From Thermococcus guaymasensis DSM 11113 (GTDB taxonomy: Archaea > Methanobacteriota_B > Thermococci > Thermococcales > Thermococcaceae), in contig NZ_CP007140.1 of the NCBI RefSeq assembly GCF_000816105.1, positions 806,001 through 870,000 on the forward strand: 64,000 bases of DNA, written 5' to 3'. A program made the position numbers and the translations under genes. The notes beneath the pieces are model-generated. The model was not told the origin of the DNA, searched no databases, and was given only the letters and a program-made list of their open reading frames with translations. Shown here in pieces: positions 16,722 to 27,307 of this stretch; the first letter of the stretch is position 1; each line of letters starts with the position of its first letter.

Positions 16722-18728
16722 ATGTTCCGGCCGGCAGAGATGCTTAAAGTTGATCTCATAACTCTAGAAAGATACAAGGACAAGTTACTCACGTACCTCC
16801 ACGAGGCCGGTGTTGTGGAGATTCGGGAAGTGGACGTCAAGATAGCTCAGAGGGACGCCCCCAACGAGTTCTACCGCAAGGCCGCTTCCTATGCGATTAC
16901 AATATCGAGAATGGCCGATTTTCTCAGGAACTATTTCCCCGAGAAGAGCGGGGGACTCAAGGAGTTTATATCTCCCAAAGAGCCTGAAAAAAAGGAGTAC
17001 CACTACAGGGGCATAGAAGAGCTCATAAGGGATACAGAAAGGTTCCTTGAGGAAGTTGAGCCCCGTATCAAGGCCGTAGAAAGCAAGATGAGCTCAATAA
17101 ACTCTGAAATAGAGGAAATCAAGGCCGACATAAAGACCCTTGAAATGCTCTCATCGTTTAACATTGATATCTCTTATCTCAAGCACAGCGGAACTGTTAT
17201 GGTTCTTGCTGGCACAGTCGAAAAAACTAAGTTCCCGGTTCTTAAAGAGGAGCTGTCTTCCGCCCTTGAGGGCAGAGTTGCCCTCGTTTACAGGGAGCTT
17301 AAGGACACCGTGGTTCTTGCGGTGGTGTTCCTGTCCGAAGACTATGACAAAGCCAATCCCATCCTTGCGAAGCACTCATTCGAGAGGTTTGAGATCCCCG
17401 AGGGGGAGGGAACCCCTTCCCAGCTCCTCAAGGATTACCAGGCAATGCTCTCTGAAAAGCTCAACGAGCTTGAGAACGTCAAAAGAGAGGCCAGTGAAAT
17501 AGCTAGGAAGTATTACAGGGATGTCCTTTTCTACCTTGAGCTCGTTGAGAACGAGCGCGACAAGGCCGGTGCCCTTAACCTCCTTGCCAGAACCAACATG
17601 ACGTTCGCCCTAACCGGCTGGGTTCCAGAAGAAGACGCAAAAAGGGTGGAGGAGGGCATCAAAAAGGTAACTGAGGGCAAGGTCTACCTTTCCATCAGGA
17701 AGCCTAGGGCGGAGGAGCTTGAGGAGGCTCCTGTAAAGCTCAAGAACCCCCGCTGGGCCAGGCCGTTTGAAATGATCACCGAGATGTACGGTGTGCCGAA
17801 GCACGACGAGATAGACCCAACGCCAATTGTAGCCTTCACCTACTCGTTCTTCTTCGGTTTTATGCTCACCGACTTCTTCTATGGTCTTATCGTCGGAATA
17901 ATCGCGGCGTTGCTCGTCAAGGGTCACAAGAAGTTCAACGACGGAACCTACAAGTTTGCTTACACCCTTCTCTGGAGCTCGGTCTTCACGATGCTCATGG
18001 GAGCCCTCTTCGGCAGTTACTTCGGCAACGCGGGGGATATACTCCTCCAGTACATCACCGGCAACCCGAACGCCCACTTCCCGCGCATAGCTGACCCGCT
18101 CGGACAGCCGATGATCGTGCTGATGATGGCCCTCGCCATAGGTTTGGCTCACCTCTTCATGGGTTACACCACGGGCTTTATCCTCAAGTGGAAGAACGGC
18201 GACGTCAAGGGTGCAGTGTTTGAACAGCTTCCATGGATGCTAATTATAATCGCCATAGTCCTCCTTGCAACTAGGAATGCCTCACTGGCAATGCCCGCCA
18301 AGGCCCTCTTCGGAGTCGGTCTAGTACTCTTCGTGATAGGGGAGATAGCCAGCAACGGCGGACTCGCGGCCCTGATGTTAATCTCGGACTTCTTTGGCTT
18401 CGTGGGCAACTGGCTCAGCTACGCCCGTTTGATGGCTTTAGCCCTTGCAACCAGCGGAATAGCGATGGTCATCAACCTCTTGGCGAAAATGGTGTGGGGA
18501 ATCAAGATAAGCGTCGTTCCCATTGGGGTTGTTGTAGGTTTAATTATCTTCCTCGGAGGACAGTTGTTTTCAATAGCAATAAACGCCCTCGGTGCTTTCG
18601 TTCACTCTCTCCGCCTTCACTATGTTGAATTTTTCGGGACGTTTTATTCCGGTGATGGAAAGCCCTTCGAGCCTTTCAGGGCAAGGAGGGTGTTTTCAAA
18701 ACTTAAGCTTGAAAGTGGAACCGAATGA
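16722..18728 (+). CDS. atpI: A-type ATP synthase subunit I (a subunit)
   Basis: 668-residue membrane stator. The N-terminal half (to about 340) is soluble, with a long coiled coil anchoring the E/H stalks. The C-terminal half has about eight membrane segments including the ion-channel helices around FFGFVGNWLSYARLMALALA, whose arginine is the conserved essential residue. With the K ring it forms the ion path; Na+ rather than H+ is likely from the family. ATG 16722 follows GGGAG; the preceding TTG would overlap the site. Confidence 0.93.
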   Translation: MFRPAEMLKVDLITLERYKDKLLTYLHEAGVVEIREVDVKIAQRDAPNEFYRKAASYAITISRMADFLRNYFPEKSGGLKEFISPKEPEKKEYHYRGIEELIRDTERFLEEVEPRIKAVESKMSSINSEIEEIKADIKTLEMLSSFNIDISYLKHSGTVMVLAGTVEKTKFPVLKEELSSALEGRVALVYRELKDTVVLAVVFLSEDYDKANPILAKHSFERFEIPEGEGTPSQLLKDYQAMLSEKLNELENVKREASEIARKYYRDVLFYLELVENERDKAGALNLLARTNMTFALTGWVPEEDAKRVEEGIKKVTEGKVYLSIRKPRAEELEEAPVKLKNPRWARPFEMITEMYGVPKHDEIDPTPIVAFTYSFFFGFMLTDFFYGLIVGIIAALLVKGHKKFNDGTYKFAYTLLWSSVFTMLMGALFGSYFGNAGDILLQYITGNPNAHFPRIADPLGQPMIVLMMALAIGLAHLFMGYTTGFILKWKNGDVKGAVFEQLPWMLIIIAIVLLATRNASLAMPAKALFGVGLVLFVIGEIASNGGLAALMLISDFFGFVGNWLSYARLMALALATSGIAMVINLLAKMVWGIKISVVPIGVVVGLIIFLGGQLFSIAINALGAFVHSLRLHYVEFFGTFYSGDGKPFEPFRARRVFSKLKLESGTE

Positions 18729-18740
18729 GGAGGTGTGTGA

Positions 18741-19229
<489 letters not shown>

Positions 19230-19265
19230 GCCATCTCCTTTTTTACAGCCCGAGGAGGACTGAAG

Positions 19266-19859
19266 ATGGATGGTGCAGAACTCATAATTCAGGAGATAAA
19301 CAGGGCGGCGGAGCAGAAGATTCAGTATATCCTCAGTGAGGCAAGGGAAGAGGCTGAGAAGCTCAAGGAAGAGGCCCGAAAAAGAGCTCAGGCCCAGGCT
19401 GAGTGGATACTCAGAAAAGCCAAAACCCGTGCTGCGATAGAGAAGCAGAGGATAATAGCCAACGCAAAGCTTGAAGTCAGGAAGAAAAAGCTCGCCGTTC
19501 AGGAGGAGTTGATTGGGGAAGTCCTCTCTGCCATGAAGGAGAAGCTCGCAGCCCTTCCAGAGGATGAGTACTTTGAAGTCCTCGTTGGCCTTGCAAAGGA
19601 GGCCGTTGGAGAGCTTGGAATCGAGAAAATCATCGTCCGCTCCAACGAGAAAACCCTTAGACTCATAGAGTCCAGGATCAATGAGTTCTCAGAGAGAGTT
19701 GGCGCCGACGTTTCCGCGGGTGAACCCATCGAGTGCATCGGTGGGGTACTTGTCGAGAGCCCAGACGGTACCATTAAGGTGGATAATACCTTCGATGGGA
19801 GAATAGAGAGACTTGAGAGCGAGCTGAGGGCTGCCATTGCCAAGGCCCTCTTCGGGTGA
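19266..19859 (+). CDS. atpE: A-type ATP synthase subunit E
   Basis: 197-residue peripheral-stalk protein: a long N-terminal helix rich in Ala/Glu/Lys (about 1-100) that pairs with subunit H, then a globular alpha/beta C-terminal domain with ECIGGVLVESPDG and VDNTFDGRIE, which caps the A3B3 head. GGAGGACTGAAG precedes the ATG. The gene lies 36 bases after atpK, the largest gap within the operon. Confidence 0.93.
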   Translation: MDGAELIIQEINRAAEQKIQYILSEAREEAEKLKEEARKRAQAQAEWILRKAKTRAAIEKQRIIANAKLEVRKKKLAVQEELIGEVLSAMKEKLAALPEDEYFEVLVGLAKEAVGELGIEKIIVRSNEKTLRLIESRINEFSERVGADVSAGEPIECIGGVLVESPDGTIKVDNTFDGRIERLESELRAAIAKALFG

Positions 19860-19864
19860 GGACC

Positions 19865-20968
19865 ATGGGAGCCGAGAGTGCGGTAACAGTCATCCTTGAT
19901 ACAACCTTGGGTGTGGTCTTCACATGGGTTGGCTGGAAAACGGTTAAGATGCTCAGGAAGTACACCCCCTACTCCTACCCCAATGCCAGGATCAATGCAA
20001 TGGAAGTCAAATTGCTGAGTGAGCAGAGGTTCAACGAGCTGGCCGAGAGCAGAACACTCCAGAACTTCATCGTGAGCCTTGAGGACACTGACTACAAGGT
20101 TCATCTCTCAGGCGTTGCAGAGGATCCCGTTGAGATCGAGAGGGCCTTCGAAAGGGCGCTGGCTTCAACTTACCTCCTAATGGAGGAGATACTCCCCAAG
20201 AGGGTCAAGGGATTCTTCCGGCTCCTCCTTGAGGAATGGGACGTCAGGAACATAGCGAGCGTCGTTAAGGCCAAGGTCAGAGACGAGCCAGCAATTGATT
20301 ACGTGGTGGAGGTCGGAACCATCGTTCCAAAGGTCAAGGCCATTGCAGAGGCAAAGACGATGGAAGAGATCCTCGTCATCCTTGAGGGCACGCCCTATGA
20401 GAAGCACTGTCAGAGGCTCTTCCTCGGCGAGATAAGCGTTGATCAGTTTGAGACAGAGCTCTACAAGGACTACTACTCCCGCTTACTAGACTACGCCACA
20501 TCAAGGAAAGAAGAAGAGAGGATAATCTTGGAAGAGTTCGTCAGGACGAAGATAGACATAAGGAACATCGTTACACTGTTGAGAGCAAAGAGGGCAGGGC
20601 TTCCTGGAAAAGCCATTAGGGAACACCTCATCCCCGGCGGCAGCGTGGATCTTGACACCGTCTTGAACATCGATGACCTCAACATGGTTCTGGCGGAGCT
20701 CGATTCGACCAAGTACGGCAAAGTCCTGAAGGAAAACAAAGAGAGGATCGAGAAAGACATCACGGTCGTTGAGTCAGTGCTCTGGAACTATCTCCTGCGT
20801 AGAGTGAAGGATCTGGAGAGGTTCTATCCGCTCAGCATTGCAACGCCCCTGAGCTACATCCTGAAGAAAGAGCGGGAGATAAAGAAGCTGAAGGCGATGG
20901 CCAAGCTCATCGCGGACGATGTCGAGCCTGAGAAAATCAAAGAAATAATCGGGGAGGAGTTGGCATGA
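19865..20968 (+). CDS. atpC: A-type ATP synthase subunit C
   Basis: 367-residue, mostly helical protein of the V-ATPase d/C family that couples the central rotor D/F shaft to the membrane K ring. Typical segments are [15 protein letters not shown] near the N-terminus and the repeated helical layout ending [12 protein letters not shown]. The ATG at 19865 follows GGGTGAGG; the frame also opens at a GTG that overlaps the atpE stop. It overlaps atpF by four bases (ATGA). Confidence 0.92.
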   Translation: MGAESAVTVILDTTLGVVFTWVGWKTVKMLRKYTPYSYPNARINAMEVKLLSEQRFNELAESRTLQNFIVSLEDTDYKVHLSGVAEDPVEIERAFERALASTYLLMEEILPKRVKGFFRLLLEEWDVRNIASVVKAKVRDEPAIDYVVEVGTIVPKVKAIAEAKTMEEILVILEGTPYEKHCQRLFLGEISVDQFETELYKDYYSRLLDYATSRKEEERIILEEFVRTKIDIRNIVTLLRAKRAGLPGKAIREHLIPGGSVDLDTVLNIDDLNMVLAELDSTKYGKVLKENKERIEKDITVVESVLWNYLLRRVKDLERFYPLSIATPLSYILKKEREIKKLKAMAKLIADDVEPEKIKEIIGEELA

Positions 20969-21273
20969 AGATAGCCGTCATTGGGGATCCCGATACTGCT
21001 CTGGGCTTTAAGCTGGCCGGGGCTCATGAGGTTTACTCCTTTGGATCCACTCCCCTTGAGGTTCAGATGGCCAACAACAAGCTGAAGGAGCTCGTCGAGC
21101 GGGAAGATGTGGGTATAGTGCTAATTACTGAGACCCTCGCCCAGAGGGTTGAGCTCCCCGAGGTAGAATTTCCGATTATCCTTCAGATTCCAGACAAGTC
21201 TGGTTCAAGGTTTGGAGAGGCACAGCTTCAGGAGATAGTTAGGAGGGCAATTGGTGTTGAGATCAAGAGGTGA
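20965..21273 (+). CDS. atpF: A-type ATP synthase subunit F
   Basis: 102 residues with a Rossmann-like fold beginning [19 protein letters not shown], then [14 protein letters not shown] and [11 protein letters not shown]. It binds the D subunit of the central shaft and regulates rotation. The start overlaps the atpC stop (ATGA), with GGAGGAG as ribosome-binding site. Confidence 0.93.
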   Translation: MKIAVIGDPDTALGFKLAGAHEVYSFGSTPLEVQMANNKLKELVEREDVGIVLITETLAQRVELPEVEFPIILQIPDKSGSRFGEAQLQEIVRRAIGVEIKR

Positions 21274-21279
21274 AGGGAA

Positions 21280-23037
21280 ATGGGAAGGATAATTCGTGTT
21301 ACGGGACCACTCGTCGTTGCGGACGACATGAAAGGAAGCAAGATGTATGAGGTCGTTCGCGTCGGTGAGATGGGCCTCATAGGAGAAATAATTCGTCTCG
21401 AAGGTAACAAGGCTGTCATTCAGGTCTACGAGGAAACTGCCGGCGTAAGGCCGGGTGAGCCTGTTAAGGGAACGGGTGCTTCCTTAACCGTCGAGCTCGG
21501 TCCGGGACTACTGACATCAATCTACGATGGTATTCAGAGGCCCCTTGAGATTCTCAGAGAGAAGAGCGGTGACTTCATAGCGAGGGGTCTTACCGCCCCT
21601 GCCCTTCCGAGGGACAAGAAGTGGCACTTCACGCCAAAGGTTAAGGTTGGCGACAAGGTAGTTGGTGGAGACGTCCTCGGTGTCGTCCCTGAAACCAGCA
21701 TCATCGAGCACAAAATCCTCGTTCCGCCCTGGGTTGAGGGTGAGATAGTCGAGATAGTCGAGGAGGGCGACTACACCGTCGAAGAAGTCATAGCCAAGGT
21801 CAGGAAACCCGACGGAAGCATAGAGGAGCTCAAGATGTACCACAAGTGGCCCGTCCGTGCCAAGAGGCCCTATAAGAACAAGCTCCCGCCAGAAGTTCCG
21901 CTCATCACGGGACAGAGAACGATAGACACCTTCTTCTCGATAGCCAAGGGTGGAACCGCGGCAATCCCTGGACCCTTCGGCTCGGGGAAGACCGTCACCC
22001 AGCACCAGCTCGCCAAGTGGAGCGACGCCAACGTCGTCGTCTACATAGGTTGCGGTGAGCGCGGAAACGAGATGACAGATGTGCTTGAGGAGTTCCCCAA
22101 GCTCAAGGACCCGAAGACCGGAAAGCCGCTCATGGAGAGAACGGTTTTGATAGCCAACACCTCCAACATGCCGGTCGCCGCGCGTGAGGCTTCGATCTAC
22201 ACGGGAATCACCATCGCCGAGTACTTCCGCGACCAGGGCTACGACGTCGCTCTCATGGCCGACTCAACGAGCAGGTGGGCCGAGGCGCTCCGTGAGATTT
22301 CGGGCCGTCTGGAAGAGATGCCAGGTGAGGAAGGTTACCCCGCCTACCTTGCGAGCAGGATAGCGGACTTCTACGAGCGTGCTGGTCACGTCCTCACTCT
22401 CGGAAGCGAGCCGAGGGTCGGTAGCGTCTCCGTCATCGGTGCCGTTTCACCGCCCGGCGGTGACCTCAGCGATCCTGTCGTCCAGAACACCCTGCGTGTC
22501 GTCAAGGTCTTCTGGGCCCTCGACGCCGACCTCGCGAGGAGGAGGCACTTCCCTGCCATCAACTGGCTGAGGAGCTACTCGCTTTACCTCGATGCCGTCC
22601 AGAACTGGTGGCAGGAGAACGTTGACCCAGAGTGGAGGAAGATGCGCGACACTGCTATGGCCCTCCTCCAGAAGGAGGCTGAGCTACAGGAGATTGTCAG
22701 AATCGTTGGTCCTGACGCGCTACCGGACAGGGAGAAGGCGATACTCTTAGTTACCAGGATGCTCCGTGAGGACTACCTCCAGCAGGATGCTTTCGACGAG
22801 GTCGACACCTACTGCCCGCCGAAGAAGCAGGTTACGATGATGCGCGTAATCCTCAACTTCTACGACAAGACGATGGAGGCCGTTGACAGGGGCGTTCCGG
22901 TTGACGAGATAGCCAAGCTCCCGGTCAGGGAGAAGATTGGACGTATGAAGTTCGAGCCCGACATTGAAAAGATTAGGGCGCTCATAGACGAAACCAACGC
23001 CCAGTTTGAGGAGCTCTTCAAGAAGTACGGGGTGTGA
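21280..23037 (+). CDS. atpA: A-type ATP synthase catalytic subunit A
   Basis: 585-residue catalytic subunit. It has the A-specific non-homologous insert (about 115-200), Walker A GPFGSGKT (about 232-239), the catalytic-glutamate region [13 protein letters not shown], and [24 protein letters not shown]. Pyrococcus relatives can carry an intein in this gene; here it is continuous. The ATG follows GAAGGGAA, seven bases after atpF. Its stop overlaps the ribosome-binding region of atpB. Confidence 0.96.
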   Translation: MGRIIRVTGPLVVADDMKGSKMYEVVRVGEMGLIGEIIRLEGNKAVIQVYEETAGVRPGEPVKGTGASLTVELGPGLLTSIYDGIQRPLEILREKSGDFIARGLTAPALPRDKKWHFTPKVKVGDKVVGGDVLGVVPETSIIEHKILVPPWVEGEIVEIVEEGDYTVEEVIAKVRKPDGSIEELKMYHKWPVRAKRPYKNKLPPEVPLITGQRTIDTFFSIAKGGTAAIPGPFGSGKTVTQHQLAKWSDANVVVYIGCGERGNEMTDVLEEFPKLKDPKTGKPLMERTVLIANTSNMPVAAREASIYTGITIAEYFRDQGYDVALMADSTSRWAEALREISGRLEEMPGEEGYPAYLASRIADFYERAGHVLTLGSEPRVGSVSVIGAVSPPGGDLSDPVVQNTLRVVKVFWALDADLARRRHFPAINWLRSYSLYLDAVQNWWQENVDPEWRKMRDTAMALLQKEAELQEIVRIVGPDALPDREKAILLVTRMLREDYLQQDAFDEVDTYCPPKKQVTMMRVILNFYDKTMEAVDRGVPVDEIAKLPVREKIGRMKFEPDIEKIRALIDETNAQFEELFKKYGV

Positions 23038-23042
23038 TGCTC

Positions 23043-24434
23043 ATGCCGGGAATGGAGTACTCCACCGTTAGCAAGATTTACGGCCCGCTGATGATCGTTG
23101 AGGGCGTTAAAGGCGTAGCTTACGGTGAGGTCGTCGAGATAGAGACCGAGAGTGGGGAGAAAAGGAAGGGACAGGTCCTTGAGGCCAGGGAGAACCTAGC
23201 GATAGTCCAGGTCTTCGAGGGAACGCGCGATTTGGACGTCAAAACAACGAGCGTCCGCTTTACCGGCGAAACCCTCAAGGTTCCCGTTTCAATGGACATG
23301 CTTGGAAGGGTCTTCAACGGTATCGGTAAGCCCATCGACGGCGGGCCGGAAATCATCCCCGAGGACAGGCGCGACGTCCACGGTGCCCCGCTCAATCCAG
23401 TCGCCCGTGCCTACCCGAGGGACTTCATCCAGACAGGTATCTCCGCTATAGACGGTATGAACACCCTCGTTAGGGGTCAGAAGCTACCAATCTTCAGCGG
23501 TTCAGGTCTGCCACACAACATGCTCGCGGCCCAGATAGCCAGGCAGGCAAAGGTTCTCGGTGAGGAGGAGCAGTTCGCCGTTGTCTTTGCTGCCATGGGT
23601 ATCACCTACGAGGAGGCCAACTTCTTCAAGAAGAGCTTCGAGGAGGCCGGAGCAATAGAAAGGACGGTTCTATTCCTGAACCTCGCCGACGACCCGGCCA
23701 TTGAGCGCATCATCACCCCGCGTATGGCCCTTACCGTCGCTGAGTACCTTGCCTTCGACTACGATATGCAGGTTCTGGTTATCCTCACCGACATGACCAA
23801 CTACGCGGAAGCTCTGCGTGAGATTTCCGCTGCCAGGGAAGAGGTTCCCGGAAGGCGCGGTTATCCGGGTTACATGTACACCGACCTCGCCACAATCTAC
23901 GAGCGTGCTGGAAGGGTCAGGGGCAAGAAAGGCTCGATAACGCAGATGCCAATCCTCACGATGCCCGACGACGACATCACCCACCCGATTCCCGACCTGA
24001 CCGGTTACATCACCGAGGGCCAGATAGTCCTCAGCAGGGAACTCCACAGGAAGGGCATCTATCCACCAATCGATGTCCTTCCGTCACTCAGCCGTCTGAT
24101 GAAGGACGGTATCGGTAAGGGAAGAACGAGGGAAGACCACCCGCAGCTGGCCCAGCAGCTCTACGCCGCCTACGCCGAGGGACGCTCCCTTAGGGACCTC
24201 GTGGCAGTCGTCGGTGAAGAAGCTTTAAGCGAGACCGACAGGAAGTACCTCAAGTTCGCGGACAGGTTTGAGAAAGAATTCGTTGCCCAGCGCTACGACG
24301 AGGACAGGAGCATCTTCGAGACCCTCGACCTCGGCTGGGAGCTCCTCGCCGAGCTTCCGGAGAGCGAGCTCAAGCGTGTCAGGAAGGAGTACATCCTCAA
24401 GTACCACCCCAAGTACAGGAAGAGGGGCTCTTAA
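23043..24434 (+). CDS. atpB: A-type ATP synthase regulatory subunit B
   Basis: 463-residue non-catalytic head subunit alternating with A in the A3B3 hexamer. It shows a beta-barrel N-domain, a nucleotide-binding domain with a degenerate P-loop ([11 protein letters not shown]) and [20 protein letters not shown]. The frame opens at GTG 23034 within the atpA stop; ATG 23043 is preferred because GGTGTGATG then serves as ribosome-binding site and the length matches relatives. Confidence 0.95.
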   Translation: MPGMEYSTVSKIYGPLMIVEGVKGVAYGEVVEIETESGEKRKGQVLEARENLAIVQVFEGTRDLDVKTTSVRFTGETLKVPVSMDMLGRVFNGIGKPIDGGPEIIPEDRRDVHGAPLNPVARAYPRDFIQTGISAIDGMNTLVRGQKLPIFSGSGLPHNMLAAQIARQAKVLGEEEQFAVVFAAMGITYEEANFFKKSFEEAGAIERTVLFLNLADDPAIERIITPRMALTVAEYLAFDYDMQVLVILTDMTNYAEALREISAAREEVPGRRGYPGYMYTDLATIYERAGRVRGKKGSITQMPILTMPDDDITHPIPDLTGYITEGQIVLSRELHRKGIYPPIDVLPSLSRLMKDGIGKGRTREDHPQLAQQLYAAYAEGRSLRDLVAVVGEEALSETDRKYLKFADRFEKEFVAQRYDEDRSIFETLDLGWELLAELPESELKRVRKEYILKYHPKYRKRGS

Positions 24435-24458
24435 CTTTCAACCTTTTAGGTGGTCAAG

Positions 24459-25106
24459 ATGGCAGAGCTGCTCAACGTGAAGCCGACGCGAATGGAGCTC
24501 CTCAACCTCAAGAGGCGCATTAGCCTCGCCAAGAAGGGCCACAAGCTCCTCAAGGACAAGCAGGACGCCTTGGTCATGGAGTTCTTTACGATCTACGACG
24601 AAGCGCTCCAGCTCAGGCGGGAGCTGAATGAGAAAATGGCAATAGCCTTTGAGACTCTAACACGGGCTCAGGTTGAGGCCGGAACTCTGCCCCTTAGGGA
24701 AGCCGCACTCGCGGTGAAACCCAACAAGGAAATAGAGATGAAGAAAAGGAACGTCATGGGAGTTTCGGTTCCGCTGATCGAGGCCGAGAGCTTCAAAAGG
24801 AATGCCAGCGAGCGCGGTTACGCCTTCGTTTCGACGAGTCCATTCGTTGATATCGCAGCGGAGAAGTTCGAGGAGGTTCTTGATCTAGCTGTCCGCCTCG
24901 CCGAGGTCGAGGAGACCCTCAAGAGGCTCGCGAAGGAGATAGAGGTCACCAAGAGGCGTGTCAACGCGCTCGAGTACATCATAATCCCGCGCATGGAGGC
25001 GACGGTTAAGTTCATCAAGCAGAGGCTCGACGAGATGGAGCGCGAGAACTTCTTCAGGCTCAAGAGGGTTAAGGCGTTAATCGAGGCAAGAGCCCAGGCC
25101 GAATGA
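24459..25106 (+). CDS. atpD: A-type ATP synthase subunit D
   Basis: 215-residue central rotor shaft, two long helices forming an antiparallel coiled coil (about 15-75 and 120-205) with the family segment [15 protein letters not shown] at the start and [20 protein letters not shown] in the second helix. It transmits rotation between F/C and the A3B3 head. ATG 24459 follows AGGTGGTC. Last gene of the operon. Confidence 0.94.
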   Translation: MAELLNVKPTRMELLNLKRRISLAKKGHKLLKDKQDALVMEFFTIYDEALQLRRELNEKMAIAFETLTRAQVEAGTLPLREAALAVKPNKEIEMKKRNVMGVSVPLIEAESFKRNASERGYAFVSTSPFVDIAAEKFEEVLDLAVRLAEVEETLKRLAKEIEVTKRRVNALEYIIIPRMEATVKFIKQRLDEMERENFFRLKRVKALIEARAQAE

Positions 25107-25159
25107 GCTTGAGACAACAACCTTTTATTTCCACTCTTCCTTTTCTCTCCGGTGATGAC

Positions 25160-26389
25160 ATGACCGAGAAGCTCTTTTATGCTGACCCGTACCTTCGGGA
25201 GACGGATGCGGGAGTGCTGGAGGTTGAGGTAGGGAAAGACGGCAAAAGGATAAAACTCCTCCTCGACAGGACGATTTTCTACCCTGAGGGAGGCGGACAG
25301 CCCTCGGACAGGGGTTTAATCAAGGGGGACGGATTTCGGGTTCTTGTGGAGAACGTCTCTGGAAAAGATGAGATATGGCATGAGGGGAAGCTTGAGGGTA
25401 GGATCCCCCAGAAAGGCGAGGAAGTAAGATTGATCCTCGACTGGGAGTGGCGCTATGAGAACATGAAGGCCCACACCGGCCAGCACGTCCTTTCTGCTGT
25501 CATAAAGGGCCTCATTGGCGCCGACACGACTGGCTTTCAAATATTCCCCGACTACAGCAAGATCGAGATAGACTACCCGGGAGAACTGACCTGGGAATTA
25601 ATCAACGAGATCGAGAGGAAGACCAACAAGGTCATCTGGGGAGACGTCGAGGTTGAAGTCGAAGTTTATGAAGAGCTTCCGGAAGATCTCTCGGCAAGGC
25701 TAAGGAAGGCAGTCTCGGAGAAGATAAAGCCTCCAATAAGGATAGTTAGGATTGGAACCGTTGACGTAACACCCTGTGGGGGTACCCACGTGAAGAGCAC
25801 GCGTGAGGTGGGCATCGTTAAAGTCCTTAACTTCTATCGCAAGAGCCGGAAACTCTGGAGGATAGAGTTTGCGGCCGGCAACAGGGCTTTGAGGGCACTC
25901 AACGAGTTCCTTGAGGATTACTGGGAGGCTTTGGACGAAATGCCAAACAAAAACAGGCCCCTCGTCGAGCGTGTTAAGGAACTTAAGACTGAGATTGAGA
26001 AGCTTGAAGAGGAGAAGGATGGCCTCAGGAGAGAGCTCTGGCGCTGGAAGGCCAAGGCCCTGTTGGAGAACGCAGAAGAAATCAAGGGGATAAAGGTCGT
26101 TTCCTATATTGAGGATGCTGATATGAAGGAGGCCCAGGCCTTTGTTGTCTATCTCGTCGATAAGAACTCCGGGACGATAGCCCTTGTTGCAGGGAGGAAC
26201 TACTTGATTTTTGCAAAGAACCGGGATGTAGAAGGCATAGCTATGAATGAACTCCTCAAGAAAGTCCTTGCCGAGTCCGGTGGGGGTGGCGGCGGAAGTG
26301 AAGTGCTCGCGAGGGGAGGAGGGTTCAAGCTTCCGCCGGAGGAAGTTTTGAGGAAGGCCCAGGAGATTCTGAGGGCTTCCCTGCAGTGA
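25160..26389 (+). CDS. alaX: Alanyl-tRNA editing protein AlaX-L
   Basis: Free-standing editing enzyme that deacylates Ser-tRNA(Ala) or Gly-tRNA(Ala), correcting AlaRS errors. 409 residues. Metal-site motifs: His105 and His109 (HTGQH), Cys206 and His210 (CGGTH). An AlaRS second-additional-like beta domain precedes these. A coiled coil (about 275-320) and a Gly-rich C-terminal DHHA1-like segment (GGGGGGSE, ARGGGF) give the AlaX-L layout. The frame extends upstream to 25103, but GGTGATGAC directly precedes ATG 25160. A TATA-like CTTTTATT lies about 35 bases upstream, so it is probably separate from the ATPase operon. Confidence 0.92.
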   Translation: MTEKLFYADPYLRETDAGVLEVEVGKDGKRIKLLLDRTIFYPEGGGQPSDRGLIKGDGFRVLVENVSGKDEIWHEGKLEGRIPQKGEEVRLILDWEWRYENMKAHTGQHVLSAVIKGLIGADTTGFQIFPDYSKIEIDYPGELTWELINEIERKTNKVIWGDVEVEVEVYEELPEDLSARLRKAVSEKIKPPIRIVRIGTVDVTPCGGTHVKSTREVGIVKVLNFYRKSRKLWRIEFAAGNRALRALNEFLEDYWEALDEMPNKNRPLVERVKELKTEIEKLEEEKDGLRRELWRWKAKALLENAEEIKGIKVVSYIEDADMKEAQAFVVYLVDKNSGTIALVAGRNYLIFAKNRDVEGIAMNELLKKVLAESGGGGGGSEVLARGGGFKLPPEEVLRKAQEILRASLQ

Positions 26390-26407
26390 TTTTATTTCTT
26401 GTCTCCT

Positions 26408-27238
26408 TTAGTCCAATGCGGACATATCGAGTCCAAGCTTGGAGTAAACGAGCTTTCTCTGTTCATCAGGCACGTGGGGTTTTGTCACTTTCCTTTCCGC
26501 TTTCTCTCTGTCCATGAGTCCATAGCGGACGAGGGCCGCTATCCTCCTGTGCTCAAAGGAATGGCCGTGCTTTTCCCAGTAGCGCTCCAACGCCGGGCCG
26601 AGGACGAGGCAGTTGGTCGTGTAACCCGGCAGCTCTGGGAACTCGAAGGGGAGCTCTTTCAGTATTTCAAAGCGCTCCTCTTCGGTCATAAGGGAGAGCA
26701 AACGTATCTGAATAACACCCCTGCTCATGAGCCGGTAGGGGTGGTGGCCGAACGGCAGCTCGTGGCCGGTGATGATGTAGCGGTAGCCGTTTTTGAGGGC
26801 ATACTTCCTGAGCTTTTCCATCGTCCTCTTGGAACAGCGCCTGCAGGGGGATTCACCCTTTAGCAGGGCCTCTCTAAAGATGTCCGAGTAGTCATAGCGA
26901 AGAACCTTGAACGGAACTCCCAGCGCCTCGGCGATTCTCTTGGCGTTTTCTATCGCCTCTTCTGCCATGAGCCCGTGGTCTATCATGACTGCTTCAAGCT
27001 CCGGCACCTTGTAGACTTCCTTTGCGAGGTACAGTGCAACGACGCTATCCTTGCCGCCTGAGTAAGCAACTACGGCTCTATTAACGTCTCTCATAAGCTC
27101 GTCGAGCTCTTTTCTGACTTTCTCTCTGTCTATCGGGTGCCTGAGATAGACCTGACACTCCCTGCATATTGGCTCCCCGTTGATGATGTCTATTTTGGCT
27201 GTCCTTTCATCGTGGACGCAGAGTGAGCACTTGAGCAT
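26408..27238 (-). CDS. PP-loop ATPase, TtcA/TtuA-like tRNA thiolation enzyme
   Basis: 276 residues. An N-terminal zinc ribbon (Cys4, Cys7, Cys25, Cys28) precedes the PP-loop SGGKDS (60-65), which adenylates a substrate base. Cys132 and Cys135 (PCRRC) and Cys210 (TTNC) have the spacing of the three cysteines that hold a [4Fe-4S] cluster in TtuA and TtcA tRNA 2-thiolation enzymes. Unlike TtuA, no second zinc ribbon is seen at the C-terminus. A tRNA thiolase or close relative is likely; the target base cannot be told from sequence. It stands alone, convergent with alaX. Confidence 0.75.
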   Translation of the reverse strand: MLKCSLCVHDERTAKIDIINGEPICRECQVYLRHPIDREKVRKELDELMRDVNRAVVAYSGGKDSVVALYLAKEVYKVPELEAVMIDHGLMAEEAIENAKRIAEALGVPFKVLRYDYSDIFREALLKGESPCRRCSKRTMEKLRKYALKNGYRYIITGHELPFGHHPYRLMSRGVIQIRLLSLMTEEERFEILKELPFEFPELPGYTTNCLVLGPALERYWEKHGHSFEHRRIAALVRYGLMDREKAERKVTKPHVPDEQRKLVYSKLGLDMSALD

Positions 27239-27307
27239 GGTGAAAGAAATGAGAGGGCGGTTAAAAACCTTGGGTAGTTCTATGGATCGTGTCCTTTAGT
27301 TTTTATT

